DNA of 46,992 bases from positions 159,305-206,296 of the forward strand of contig DETD01000031.1 of NCBI GenBank assembly GCA_002362105.1, given 5' to 3'. This DNA comes from Bacteroidales bacterium UBA3297 (GTDB lineage: Bacteria; Bacteroidota; Bacteroidia; Bacteroidales; Paludibacteraceae). The notes beneath the pieces were generated by a model, which was given only the letters and a program-made list of their open reading frames with translations, was not told the origin of the DNA and made no database searches. The stretch's first letter is position 1. The number at the start of each line of letters is the position of its first letter. Position numbers and translations under genes: made by a program. Below, piece by piece: positions 8,911-17,308 of the stretch.

Positions 8911-8943
8911 CACCCGATTAATTCACTATACAAAACAAAAATT

Positions 8944-9213
8944 ATGTATTTAGATTCTGCAAAGAAAGCCGAAATCTTCGGCAAATACGGAAAGTCTAAT
9001 ACCGATACTGGCTCTTGCGAGGCCCAGATAGCGCTATTTTCATACCGTATTAGCCATTTGACTGAACACATGAAGTCAAATCACAAAGATTATACAACAC
9101 AGCGCGCTCTTAAGGCATTGGTCGGCAAACGTCGTCGTCAGCTCGACTACCTTAAGGCTAAGGATATCGAGAGATACCGCGCTATTATTAAGGCTCTTGA
9201 AATCCGTAAGTAA
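8944..9213 (+). CDS. rpsO: 30S ribosomal protein S15
   Basis: The 89-aa protein binds the central domain of 16S rRNA early in small-subunit assembly. The S15 signature is clear, including TGSCEAQIALFSYRISHLTEH and a lysine/arginine-rich C-terminal half (VGKRRRQLDYLK). The length is exactly that of bacterial S15 when the ATG at 8944 is used. A longer frame beginning with TTG at 8908 overlaps the promoter and is not used. The gene has its own promoter and terminator and so appears monocistronic. Confidence 0.97.
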   Translation: MYLDSAKKAEIFGKYGKSNTDTGSCEAQIALFSYRISHLTEHMKSNHKDYTTQRALKALVGKRRRQLDYLKAKDIERYRAIIKALEIRK

Positions 9214-9240
9214 TATCTTACCGATCCAAGTAAAAATTAG

Positions 9241-9272
9241 CAGCATCAAGACATCTTGGTGCTGTTTTTTTT
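9241..9272 (+). terminator. Terminator of rpsO
   Basis: Stem CAGCATCAAGA/TCTTGGTGCTG (one G-T pair, 2-nt apex) followed by eight T. It starts 28 nt after the rpsO stop. Confidence 0.85.
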
Positions 9273-9319
9273 ATGCACATCTTAGCAAGCGTAACACCAA
9301 CAAATTGCCAAGGATTGAT

Positions 9320-9327
9320 TATCTTTG
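9320..9327 (+). promoter_or_regulatory. Possible -7 element of the RNase R operon
   Basis: TATCTTTG matches TAnnTTTG. It would give a leader of about 185 nt before the RNase R ATG. The region 9273-9517 holds no credible gene. Confidence 0.4.
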
Positions 9328-9517
9328 TGGAATAAAGTGAATTCACAGCCCCAGAACAGAGGCTGTAATTGAAACTATTTAAGAATAAGAGACTTTGCTG
9401 CCAGCGTCGCATATGGCAAGGATGGCTAAAGGGCAAAAAAGCGGCACCACCGGCCCAGCAGGAGAAAGAAGGCAACAAAAATGCAGTGAAGTCGACAGAC
9501 ATTAAAACAGAAAGAAA

Positions 9518-11857
9518 ATGAGTAGAAAAAAAGGCCGAGGTGGTTTTGGCAAAAAAAGCAGCAAGAAAAGTAGCGAACGCCGCAGTGTTAAAGATAGATC
9601 ACAGAAAATAGCAAACGCATTCAGTTTCCGTGGCAGCCGTTTCGGCAAACCAGCCGAAAAGAAGAGAAGCGGCCTGCGCAAGGAGACGAGAAACGCCATA
9701 GAACAGGCATTGGTCCGTTATTTCTATAAGAACCGCGACAGCGTCGTCAACCACAAGCAATTGCTGGAGGTGATGAATGCAAAGCAGAAAGAGGAAATCA
9801 GCGAATTGGACCAAAACATCATCTACCTCTACAAGCGCGGATTCATTACCGTGCCTGAGACCGGTAAATACCAATTCAACAACGAGACCAAACTCTATAA
9901 AGGAAAACTGGTCCGCAAGACCGGATTCAAGATTGTTTTCGTGCCAGAAGGCGCGGAAAACGCAGACGGCAGCGACGAAGTCTTCATTGGCGAGGACAAT
10001 ATGAACCACGCGCTGGCCAACGACACCGTCTTGATACGCAAATTCGAGCGTTCGAAAGAGGACAGTGAAGCCGGACAGGTGGTAACGGTGCTGGAACGCG
10101 CCCGCGAAACCTTCGTTGGCGAACTGTGCATTTCAGAAAAATTCGCCTTCGTAAAAATAGACAAGCGTATATGTCCGAACGACATCTTTGTTCCGCTTGA
10201 CAAGATCAAGAACGGCGAAGACGGAGACAAGGTGCTGGTCCGCTTCCTAGGCTGGGAAGACGAAGATAAGAATCCGAACGGTGAGGTCATCGACGTGTTA
10301 GGACACGCTGGCGACAACAATACCGAAATGCACGCAATATTGGCCGAATTCGGCTTACCATACAGCTATCCGGAAGAAATCAGCCGATACGCAGAAACGC
10401 TATCGGGTGAAATCACCGAACAAGACTTGAAAGAACGCATCGACTACCGCGACGTGGTGACTTTCACTATAGACCCTATCGACGCGAAAGACTTCGACGA
10501 TGCGCTCTCCATCAAGAAACTGGAGAACGGGCACTGGGAGGCCGGCGTCCACATTGCCGATGTGAGCCACTTCATGAAGGAAGGCGACCTGCTTGACCAA
10601 GAGGCCGTAGAACGCGCAACATCGGTCTACCTGGTAGACCGTACAATACCAATGCTGCCGGAATGTTTGTGCAACGTGCTGTGCTCGCTACGCCAAGACG
10701 AGGACAAATTCGCCTACTCGGTACTTTTCGAGATGGACGACAACGCGAAAGTGTACAACTACAAGATAGCCCACACCATCATCCGCTCGAACCGCCGCTT
10801 CTGCTACGAAGAGGCACAAGAGCGTATCGAGAAGAAAGAGGGCGACTATGCTGAGGAGATTCTGATACTCGACAGACTGGCAAAAAAGCTCCGCGAGGAA
10901 CGATTCAAAAACGGCGCCATCAACTTCGAGAGCAAGGAGACAAAATTTGTGCTTGACGAGAACGGGAAGCCTCTGAGCGTCTACTTTAAAGAGAGCAAAG
11001 ACGCCAACAAGCTGGTAGAGGAATTCATGCTGTTGGCAAACAAGACTGTTGCGACCCACATAGGAAAAGCGGCCCCTGGCAAAAAGGCCAAGACGTTTGT
11101 ATACCGTGTGCACGACACACCAGACCCCGACCGTTTGACAAGTTTGAACGAGTTCATTTCAAAATTCAATTACAAAATCAAGACTGAGGGTAAAAACAAC
11201 GAGGTGTCGAACTCCATCAACCAGCTGTTGAAGGACGTAAACGGCAAAAAGGAGCAAAACCTGATTGAGACAATAGCCGTAAGGTCGATGGCAAAAGCCG
11301 TATACACCACCAACAACGTTGGGCACTATGGTTTGGCATTCGACTACTATACCCACTTCACATCGCCTATACGCCGTTACCCCGACGTAATGGTCCACCG
11401 CTTACTTGACCGCTATGCGGCAGGCGAAAAGAGCGCAGACAAAAAGACTATTGAAGACCTTTGCGAGCACTGTTCGGCACAAGAAGTGCTGGCAGCCAAC
11501 GCCGAACGCGCATCCATCAAATACAAAGAGGTGGAGTTTATGATGGACAAAATCGGGAACATCTACCTCGGTACCATTTCGGGCATTCAGGAATGGGGCC
11601 TGTATGTAGAGTTGAACGAGAACAAGTGCGAAGGTATGGTACCAGCACGCGATTTGAACGACGACTTCTACATCTTCGACGAGAAGAACTACCAAATGGT
11701 AGGCGAACATACGCGCAAGAGCTACCAACTGGGCGACGAGGTTGTGATCAGAGTAGCGAAATGCAATCTGGAGAAGAAGCAGATGGATTTCGAAATGATT
11801 GGCAAGAAAGACGAAGTCAAGGACCTTGAAAAATTATTGAACAATGACCCTTCATAA
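9518..11857 (+). CDS. rnr: Ribonuclease R
   Basis: The 779-aa 3'-to-5' exoribonuclease degrades structured RNA and takes part in rRNA and tmRNA-linked quality control. After a very basic N-terminal 50 residues and a winged-helix-like segment (about 60-130), cold-shock domains lead into the RNB catalytic domain, with the Asp cluster in DPIDAKDFDDAL near residues 318-330. The RNB end motif FTSPIRRYPD is present. An S1 domain covers about 686-766. The length is typical. The stop overlaps the next lipoprotein gene by 14 nt, so translation of the two may be coupled. Confidence 0.95.
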   Translation: MSRKKGRGGFGKKSSKKSSERRSVKDRSQKIANAFSFRGSRFGKPAEKKRSGLRKETRNAIEQALVRYFYKNRDSVVNHKQLLEVMNAKQKEEISELDQNIIYLYKRGFITVPETGKYQFNNETKLYKGKLVRKTGFKIVFVPEGAENADGSDEVFIGEDNMNHALANDTVLIRKFERSKEDSEAGQVVTVLERARETFVGELCISEKFAFVKIDKRICPNDIFVPLDKIKNGEDGDKVLVRFLGWEDEDKNPNGEVIDVLGHAGDNNTEMHAILAEFGLPYSYPEEISRYAETLSGEITEQDLKERIDYRDVVTFTIDPIDAKDFDDALSIKKLENGHWEAGVHIADVSHFMKEGDLLDQEAVERATSVYLVDRTIPMLPECLCNVLCSLRQDEDKFAYSVLFEMDDNAKVYNYKIAHTIIRSNRRFCYEEAQERIEKKEGDYAEEILILDRLAKKLREERFKNGAINFESKETKFVLDENGKPLSVYFKESKDANKLVEEFMLLANKTVATHIGKAAPGKKAKTFVYRVHDTPDPDRLTSLNEFISKFNYKIKTEGKNNEVSNSINQLLKDVNGKKEQNLIETIAVRSMAKAVYTTNNVGHYGLAFDYYTHFTSPIRRYPDVMVHRLLDRYAAGEKSADKKTIEDLCEHCSAQEVLAANAERASIKYKEVEFMMDKIGNIYLGTISGIQEWGLYVELNENKCEGMVPARDLNDDFYIFDEKNYQMVGEHTRKSYQLGDEVVIRVAKCNLEKKQMDFEMIGKKDEVKDLEKLLNNDPS

Positions 11858-12713
11858 ATACATCAACCTTTTTGCCACCACCCTGCTTTTGTTGGCAACG
11901 GCCGCATGCGGCAACAAGGCGACGACCGACCTTGAAGACGAAAACCTTCATGGCAAGGTCAAGTCGGTGACCGAACGCCAGTATATGGCCGTACAGCAAT
12001 TCGACAAAGTGGTAAAGGGCGACCCTTACCGTCCGGAAGAGGGCGCCTGGGACATAAAGAAGACCTACAACAAGCACGGATACATGATAGAGTACCTGCA
12101 ACTGGCCATAGGCGACAACGACACCATAACGGTAACCAGCCGCGTGTTCGACTCAATTGTGCCAAGCCGCAAGCTGTTGGAGATAACCGACAACGAGAAG
12201 GGCGAAGTTATCCGCTACGAGGTAACCAAGTACAACAAAGACGGCAAGCCAGACACTATTGCCACCACCGACCCGTTCGGCACCCTGCAGCAGATGGTCC
12301 TCATCGACTATGAGCACAGAGGCCAGAAAGAGACCAAAAGCTACTACAGCAACAACGGCAACCTGCGCTACAAACAGATTACCATTCTCGACGGCGAGTA
12401 TCCTATTTCGGTGACAAACTACGACAACGAAGGTCACATGATAGGCTGCAGACGCGACCTCTGGAAGAAAGGCCTACGCGACTCGACCGCCTTCTTCGAC
12501 GAGCATGGGCGCTGCCTCAGCCGCATCGGCTTCGACTACGACCCCTACGGCAACATCGTCAACCAGCACGGTGTAGACGAGAACGGAGAAGCCATAAAGG
12601 AAGAGACCTACGAATACGAATACGACGAGCAGAAGAACTGGATCCGCTGTGTTTTCCGTGTGGAAGGCAAACCGTATTACGTGACAGAACGAACGATTGA
12701 GTACTACCAGTAA
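11844..12713 (+). CDS. Lipoprotein with YD-type repeats, function unknown
   Basis: The 289-aa protein begins with a lipoprotein signal peptide; the acylated Cys is probably Cys22 (ATAAC). The mature part is a run of short beta units of the form Y-x-D/N-x-x-G (YNKDGK, YSNNGN, YDNEGH, FDEHGR, YDPYGN, DENGEA), similar to the YD/RHS-like repeats that form beta sheets in surface proteins. No enzyme motif is seen. The start overlaps the end of RNase R by 14 nt, which is unusual for a surface lipoprotein and suggests shared expression rather than shared function. Confidence 0.7.
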   Translation: MTLHKYINLFATTLLLLATAACGNKATTDLEDENLHGKVKSVTERQYMAVQQFDKVVKGDPYRPEEGAWDIKKTYNKHGYMIEYLQLAIGDNDTITVTSRVFDSIVPSRKLLEITDNEKGEVIRYEVTKYNKDGKPDTIATTDPFGTLQQMVLIDYEHRGQKETKSYYSNNGNLRYKQITILDGEYPISVTNYDNEGHMIGCRRDLWKKGLRDSTAFFDEHGRCLSRIGFDYDPYGNIVNQHGVDENGEAIKEETYEYEYDEQKNWIRCVFRVEGKPYYVTERTIEYYQ

Positions 12714-12790
12714 TTTGCCAACCAGGCATATTATTCCATTACGCTCATTTTTGGTGCACATCTGCTCTTTTATGTTTAGGTAGATGTCGC

Positions 12791-12798
12791 TAGTTTTG
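12791..12798 (+). promoter_or_regulatory. -7 element of the FISUMP-like gene
   Basis: TAGTTTTG matches TAnnTTTG. It lies downstream of the in-frame ATG at 12784, so that ATG cannot be the start; the ATG at 12835 gives a leader of about 30 nt. Confidence 0.55.
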
Positions 12799-12834
12799 TT
12801 TCATCAAAAAAAACAAAAACAAGCACATACAAAA

Positions 12835-13536
12835 ATGAAAAGTATCTCATCTGCGTTTATCGCATTAGTTTTAGCCGTTGGAAGTTCAAACTGTTTTGCA
12901 GCAGAAAAGCCAACCATTAGTGGGAAAAAGGGAAATTACTATTATGTTGACCTGGGTTTGCCAAGTGGCACCAAATGGGCGACTTGTAACTTAGGCGCAA
13001 AGAAACCGGAAGAGGGAGGCATTTATCTGGCCTGGGGCGAAAGCACGCCCAAAGACAAGTACAATTGGAAGAACTACAAGTTCAACATTGGAGAGTATGC
13101 CGGGAAAGAAAAGTTCTCGAAGTACAGTGAATACCGCAGAATTTTTAACGAAGGCGACAGCATCATGGTGCTTCAGCCAGTCGACGATGCGGCAACCCAA
13201 ATGTGGGGCAGCAACTGGCGTATGCCTACCCGCAAGGAATGGGAAGAACTGGTGGAAGGTTGCAACTGGAAGGTAGTGAAGGCAGAAGATGGTTCAAACA
13301 AGGAGTACAAAGTCGGCATTTCGAAAAAGAACGGCAACGTCATCTACCTCACCATGGAGGGCTACTATTCAGACGACTCCTTCTTTAAAGACGAAGGCCA
13401 TTACTGGACCTCGGAAATGTACTCATTTAACAACCGCAGCCGCGAGGCCTGCAGTGCGCGCGTAATTGCCAACAGCATTAAGTGCCACGGCACGAACCGC
13501 AAACAGGGCTTCAGCGTACGAGCTGTTGTAAAGTGA
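12835..13536 (+). CDS. Secreted FISUMP-like protein
   Basis: The 233-aa protein starts with a signal peptide (about 22 residues, cleavage near NCFA|AEK). The rest is one domain of the kind called FISUMP (Fibrobacter succinogenes major paralogous domain): VDLGLPSGTKWATCNLGA, YLAWGEST, NWRMPTRKEWEELV and a closing GFSVRAV. These features recur in Bacteroidota surface proteins of unknown function. The fold is related to formylglycine-generating enzyme and C-type lectins, but no catalytic Cys pair is evident. The start at 12835 is chosen because a promoter box covers 12791-12798 and the signal peptide begins there. It appears monocistronic. Confidence 0.75.
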   Translation: MKSISSAFIALVLAVGSSNCFAAEKPTISGKKGNYYYVDLGLPSGTKWATCNLGAKKPEEGGIYLAWGESTPKDKYNWKNYKFNIGEYAGKEKFSKYSEYRRIFNEGDSIMVLQPVDDAATQMWGSNWRMPTRKEWEELVEGCNWKVVKAEDGSNKEYKVGISKKNGNVIYLTMEGYYSDDSFFKDEGHYWTSEMYSFNNRSREACSARVIANSIKCHGTNRKQGFSVRAVVK

Positions 13537-13572
13537 TTTATATAGAGACGGGAAATTAGACAAATACGGTTC

Positions 13573-13599
13573 TGTTCACACTTCAATAAGAGGTGAACA
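13573..13599. terminator. Hairpin downstream of the FISUMP-like gene
   Basis: Inverted repeat TGTTCAC/GTGAACA, 7 bp, 13-nt loop, without a T run. It precedes a second, much stronger hairpin at 13609-13640. Confidence 0.3.
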
Positions 13600-13608
13600 A
13601 ATAGATAC

Positions 13609-13640
13609 AGAGGGCGTGCAATGAGAATTGTACGCCCTCT
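13609..13640. terminator. Bidirectional terminator between convergent genes
   Basis: A 14-bp inverted repeat, AGAGGGCGTGCAAT/ATTGTACGCCCTCT with one G-T pair, around a 4-nt loop. It sits between the convergent FISUMP-like and deaminase-like genes. T runs are weak on both sides. Confidence 0.6.
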
Positions 13641-13651
13641 GGTATTTATTA

Positions 13652-14755
13652 TTACTTACATTCAAAAACATTGTTGTTTTTTACTATCGACCTATTTCCT
13701 TTTCCTGTGATAATGTTTCCGCATCCAAACAAAGCGGGCATACACCTTTTGCATGGATCATATTTTATTATAAAAGTATATTTTTTTAGTATATTATTTG
13801 CAGAAGGTTTCGGCTTCAGATAGTCCGGATTTACGAACCCATCTCCTATATACGTCAAAATTTTTCGTTCACAGCAACTATAGTGTTGGTTCAAGCCTTC
13901 TATTGCATTTTTAGCTTCCACTTCATTCTTAAGTGTCACAGACGACGATAGAAATATATCACCATAGAGTACATATCTTCGTGTATTTTCTGTAAGATGG
14001 CAATCAGTAATCTTAAGCTTCTTCACCTTGTATTTCACCACTATATAATTACACAAAGCATAGCGAATTGCATCGTATGCGTCTCCCAGTTCTTTCTTCA
14101 TAGTCCAATTTGTATGCGTCATCTGTGTTTTTTCAGTTATAGTTATAGGTTTGCTTCCAATATAATCAAAAGAAGAGCCACTTAGAGAAAAGTACCAGTT
14201 ATCTATTTTTTTATAAGCAAATGCAACACAACCACTTCCGTCTAATCTGTATTTAAGCTCTTTATTTTTTTTTCTTTCATCATCAATAAAAGTCTTTATT
14301 TTTTCAATAAAAGTTATAAAATTAAAATTATAATCATTAGAAAACAACATATCATAAACATCTTTTATAGAACTCTCCCCACTCAAAAAAGGATTGAAAG
14401 CATTATTCAAGACTTCTGACGCTTGACTTATCTCATCTTGATTCTCATCTTGATTCTCATATCGATTCTCATTATTTGATTTTTTTGAAGATTTAAGAGT
14501 TAAATATATCCAATTTCTAAACAGATCTATATCTTCTATCAGTTTTGATATATTTTCCTCGTTTTCTTCATTATTATCGCTATTGATAAGCATTAATTCA
14601 AGAGCCTCGTAATAATAATCAGCAGCAGTCAGTTCATAGCTATGACCTTCAGATGTTCGCAATCTTATTACATAATCAATTGACAAATATTGATTCGAGG
14701 AAACGGCAATATTTATATTCGGATCATATTTACGATAGTCAAGTATTTCTTGCAT
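13652..14755 (-). CDS. AT-rich orphan protein with deaminase-like zinc motifs
   Basis: The 367-aa protein matches nothing I can name with certainty. Its C-terminal half has the ordered signals of a cytidine-deaminase-fold enzyme: paired strands with CVAFAYKKIDNWYFSLSG (176-193), a helix carrying C-x-E (Cys294, Glu296 in SCCERKIL) and then a strand leading to PC-x-x-C (Cys335, Cys338 in KYDPCKRCMPAL). In deaminases these bind zinc and the proton-shuttling Glu; CxE replaces the commoner HxE. About 100 residues lie between the strand pair and CxE, which is long. A linker of short ENQD repeats covers 97-108. There is no signal peptide. The gene is far more AT-rich than its neighbours, which suggests transfer. 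No neighbouring immunity gene is obvious. Confidence 0.55.
   Translation of the reverse strand: MQEILDYRKYDPNINIAVSSNQYLSIDYVIRLRTSEGHSYELTAADYYYEALELMLINSDNNEENEENISKLIEDIDLFRNWIYLTLKSSKKSNNENRYENQDENQDEISQASEVLNNAFNPFLSGESSIKDVYDMLFSNDYNFNFITFIEKIKTFIDDERKKNKELKYRLDGSGCVAFAYKKIDNWYFSLSGSSFDYIGSKPITITEKTQMTHTNWTMKKELGDAYDAIRYALCNYIVVKYKVKKLKITDCHLTENTRRYVLYGDIFLSSSVTLKNEVEAKNAIEGLNQHYSCCERKILTYIGDGFVNPDYLKPKPSANNILKKYTFIIKYDPCKRCMPALFGCGNIITGKGNRSIVKNNNVFECK
14432..14473 (-). repeat. 12-bp tandem repeat in the deaminase-like gene
   Basis: About 3.5 units of CTCATCTTGATT (plus strand), the third unit degenerate; on the coding strand it encodes repeated Glu-Asn-Gln-Asp. Length changes would keep frame. 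Confidence 0.75.
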
Positions 14756-14825
14756 TTTATAAGTATTTTTGTTATATTGATTTGCTAGAAATTACAGATA
14801 TTTTCAGTTAGTTGTAGTTTGAGAA

Positions 14826-15146
14826 CTACCTGACCTCCAACATCTGAAACGGCAGAAGCAAGCCGTGTATATAAGCAACCAGCAAAATGCCTTTCTGATT
14901 GAAAAAACATTCACCTTCCAACAGTTCTTTTTCCAAAGACATGGTCAACTTATTACCTTTAAGGGAATAAGAGCCAACCACTTTCCTTTCGTTATAGAAT
15001 GAGCTAGATAGATCACACTCTAGCTTGCCATCCGGAAAAAATTGGAACATAATATCTGAATTTTTGAATCCTAATTTCATCTCGTACTTTTTCCCTACCA
15101 GGCTCGCACCCTCATTAAGGTCTTCACCTGCACCATTAGTCCTCCC
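14826..15146 (-). pseudogene. Headless fragment of a small beta-rich (lipocalin-like?) protein
   Basis: The frame is open from directly after the TGA of the upstream glycosyltransferase (same frame) to a stop at 14826. The first ATG is at 15080 and would give 84 aa beginning MKLGF. The 22 codons before it read like the mature start of a lipoprotein: small polar residues, then GASLVGKKYEMKLGF, but no signal peptide or start codon precedes them. Together with FFPDGKLEC and GSYSLKGNKLTMSL the pattern resembles small lipocalin-like or META-type domains. I read it as a gene that lost its 5' end, although translation from ATG 15080 or stop readthrough is possible. Confidence 0.4.
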
Positions 15147-16073
15147 TCACACATTCTGCAACAGCATGTTACGAACAGGGAGGTGGCGGTTTAACATATA
15201 CTTGACCGAGAATTTGAAATGGCGGACCGTACGCACCTTCAGTTCAGAATAGATTTGCTGCATTTTATTGTCGGCATACCAAACCTCCATATCGGCCCTA
15301 TTGTTGTTCTTTTTCGCATTGATTAAGACAATACGGTAGAAGAAACTGAGAATCCACATAAAATCGCTGTCAACCCCCAACGCCTTATAATTGTCGTACA
15401 AAACGCTCAAGTGCCTGATGGCCGTAGACGCAGAGAGCACATACTTCGAGTCGTCGCTATTCTCGATGTAGCTGTAAACGGTAGCGGAACAAGTCCGTAT
15501 TTTTTTCACAAAGCGAAGGTACGACAAGACAAAGGCCGTATCTTCAGAAAAGAACATATTCGGATTGAAGCATAAATTGTTCTGCCGGATAATAGACGAC
15601 TTGTAGAACTTGCACCAGCACACCTTAAACAGAAAAGACTGCGACTTTTGTCTGACAAACGTCATGACCTCGCTGCCCCTGTAAACGCAGTCGCCAAAGT
15701 TTTCGACCTTTCCCAGCTGCGTTTTATAGCCGGCAACCACATAGTCGTCGGACTCGTCGAGTTGAAGGCACAAGTTAGAGAAATCGGGCGTTAACGAATC
15801 GTCGGAATCGAGAAAGAAGAACCACTCACCAGAAGCCCTTTCCACCCCCGCATTACGCGAAGAGCTGACGCCTCCGTTTTCCTTGTCAACCACCAGCACA
15901 CGGCTGTCTTTAGCGGCGTGTTGGTTACATATATCGAGCGTGCGGTCGGAGCTGCCATCGTTCACGACCACCACTTCAAGATCGGTATAAGCCTGTGACA
16001 AAACACTGTCGAGACAATCCGACAGGTGAAGCTCCGCATTATAAGCGGGAATTATGACCGATACTTTTACCAT
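15147..16073 (-). CDS. Glycosyltransferase family 2
   Basis: The 308-aa GT-A fold enzyme transfers a sugar from a nucleotide donor. VSVIIPAYNAE (4-14), VVVNDGSSDRT (35-45) and the metal-binding FLDSDDS (88-93) mark the catalytic half; the C-terminal 150 residues are variable, as usual, and likely set acceptor choice. No membrane helices are seen. It lies 20 nt after the GT4 gene and ends a three-gene glycosyltransferase operon reading from 18082. Donor and acceptor cannot be read from sequence. Confidence 0.9.
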   Translation of the reverse strand: MVKVSVIIPAYNAELHLSDCLDSVLSQAYTDLEVVVVNDGSSDRTLDICNQHAAKDSRVLVVDKENGGVSSSRNAGVERASGEWFFFLDSDDSLTPDFSNLCLQLDESDDYVVAGYKTQLGKVENFGDCVYRGSEVMTFVRQKSQSFLFKVCWCKFYKSSIIRQNNLCFNPNMFFSEDTAFVLSYLRFVKKIRTCSATVYSYIENSDDSKYVLSASTAIRHLSVLYDNYKALGVDSDFMWILSFFYRIVLINAKKNNNRADMEVWYADNKMQQIYSELKVRTVRHFKFSVKYMLNRHLPVRNMLLQNV

Positions 16074-16093
16074 TATTTGAGTTATAAGTTACA

Positions 16094-17278
16094 CTAGAAC
16101 AACTGTTCCAATGCTGAAATACTTGCTTCTGGCAAAAAAGAAGCAATATGTTCTTTACTATCTGATACACGCTTTTCCGCCTCAGCCTGGTGGGCAATAA
16201 CCCACGCCATAGCGTCGGCCATAGCAGCAACGTCGCCAACAGGGACTAAAAAGCCCGCCTTGCCTCCGTTAAGAATTTCGCGCGGCCCGACCGGGCAGTC
16301 AGACGCCACCACCACTTTACGCTGCATAAGCGCTTCGAGCAAGACCAGCCCAAAGCCCTCGTACTTCGCACTGTGGACCAAAAAAGAAGCCTTACTGATG
16401 AACGGCTGCGGATTGGCAATAAAGCCCAACAACTTGACAAACGGTTGTGCGCCAAGTTCGGCAATGAGGGCCTCTAACTGGCTACGGCTTGCCCCTTCGC
16501 CAATAATATAGAGGGCCTCGACAGCGCCGTTGCGCTTTTCCTGTTTCAGCCGGCAAAACGCCCTAATCAGCGTAGAGACATCTTTCTGGTTCTCTTCGAG
16601 ACGTTCAACCGCCAAGACGAACTTTTTATCGAGCAAAGGCAACAACGCCTCCCCAACAGGTTCGCCAGCCTTGGCCAGAAGAGCGTCGAGGTCGACCGGA
16701 TTGTATATACGCACCAGTTTGTCGGCCATTTCGGGGCACATTTTCAACGCCTCGTCGTACATGCCATTGCACACAAGCACCAACTTGTCGTAAACCGACA
16801 TTTTAGAAACAAAGCGCTTTCTGCGTCTTTCAGAAGCCAAATGCCTGTCGAGGCTAAAATGGAAGAAGGCAATCACCCGCTTACCCCAACTCTTTTTCAA
16901 GAAGGCGCCATGACGGCAATCGAAATCGATAACAACATCGTGTTCGACAGCCAAATTACCAATACGCTGCGACAGCAAGAAGCGGCGGACAGGATTAAGA
17001 AAAACCTCATCGAGCGTATCGATAAGAAAACTCTTCTTTTTATAGTGGTTCCTCCGCCTCCGAAAGGTCAAAACCTTGTTGTTCACAAGGTGGACCACCC
17101 TGACGCGGGAATCGATTCTGTCTAAGAAAACCTCTTGTTCGTTAGTGTTTAGCGCAATGGCAAGCGTAACGTGGTGCGGAGTGCAACGTGCAATATTGTT
17201 AATATAAGTGATGGCAACAGTTTCGGTACCACCATCTAAAAAATTATTCAACAAGAACAACAGTTTCCTGCTCTCCAT
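16094..17278 (-). CDS. Glycosyltransferase family 4 (GT-B fold)
   Basis: The 394-aa retaining glycosyltransferase has the N-terminal opening LLFLLNNFLDGGTETVAI, typical of GT4, and the donor-site region HSAKYEGFGLVLLEAL near residues 300-316, where the E-x7-E motif contacts the nucleotide sugar. SDCPVGPREIL and GFLVPVGD follow as in other family members. It sits in the middle of an operon of three glycosyltransferases and is probably involved in outer surface polysaccharide or LPS core assembly. Confidence 0.9.
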   Translation of the reverse strand: MESRKLLFLLNNFLDGGTETVAITYINNIARCTPHHVTLAIALNTNEQEVFLDRIDSRVRVVHLVNNKVLTFRRRRNHYKKKSFLIDTLDEVFLNPVRRFLLSQRIGNLAVEHDVVIDFDCRHGAFLKKSWGKRVIAFFHFSLDRHLASERRRKRFVSKMSVYDKLVLVCNGMYDEALKMCPEMADKLVRIYNPVDLDALLAKAGEPVGEALLPLLDKKFVLAVERLEENQKDVSTLIRAFCRLKQEKRNGAVEALYIIGEGASRSQLEALIAELGAQPFVKLLGFIANPQPFISKASFLVHSAKYEGFGLVLLEALMQRKVVVASDCPVGPREILNGGKAGFLVPVGDVAAMADAMAWVIAHQAEAEKRVSDSKEHIASFLPEASISALEQLF

Positions 17279-17308
17279 AAGAAGTCAGCGATTAAGAATA
17301 AACCCTAT

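Noticed and set aside
8908..8943. N-terminal extension of S15
   Set aside because: The TTG start lies in the promoter; ATG 8944 gives the standard 89-aa length.
13537..15146. Insertion sequence or prophage remnant around the AT-rich genes
   Set aside because: AT-rich composition suggests transfer, but no transposase, integrase, terminal inverted repeats or target duplications were seen.
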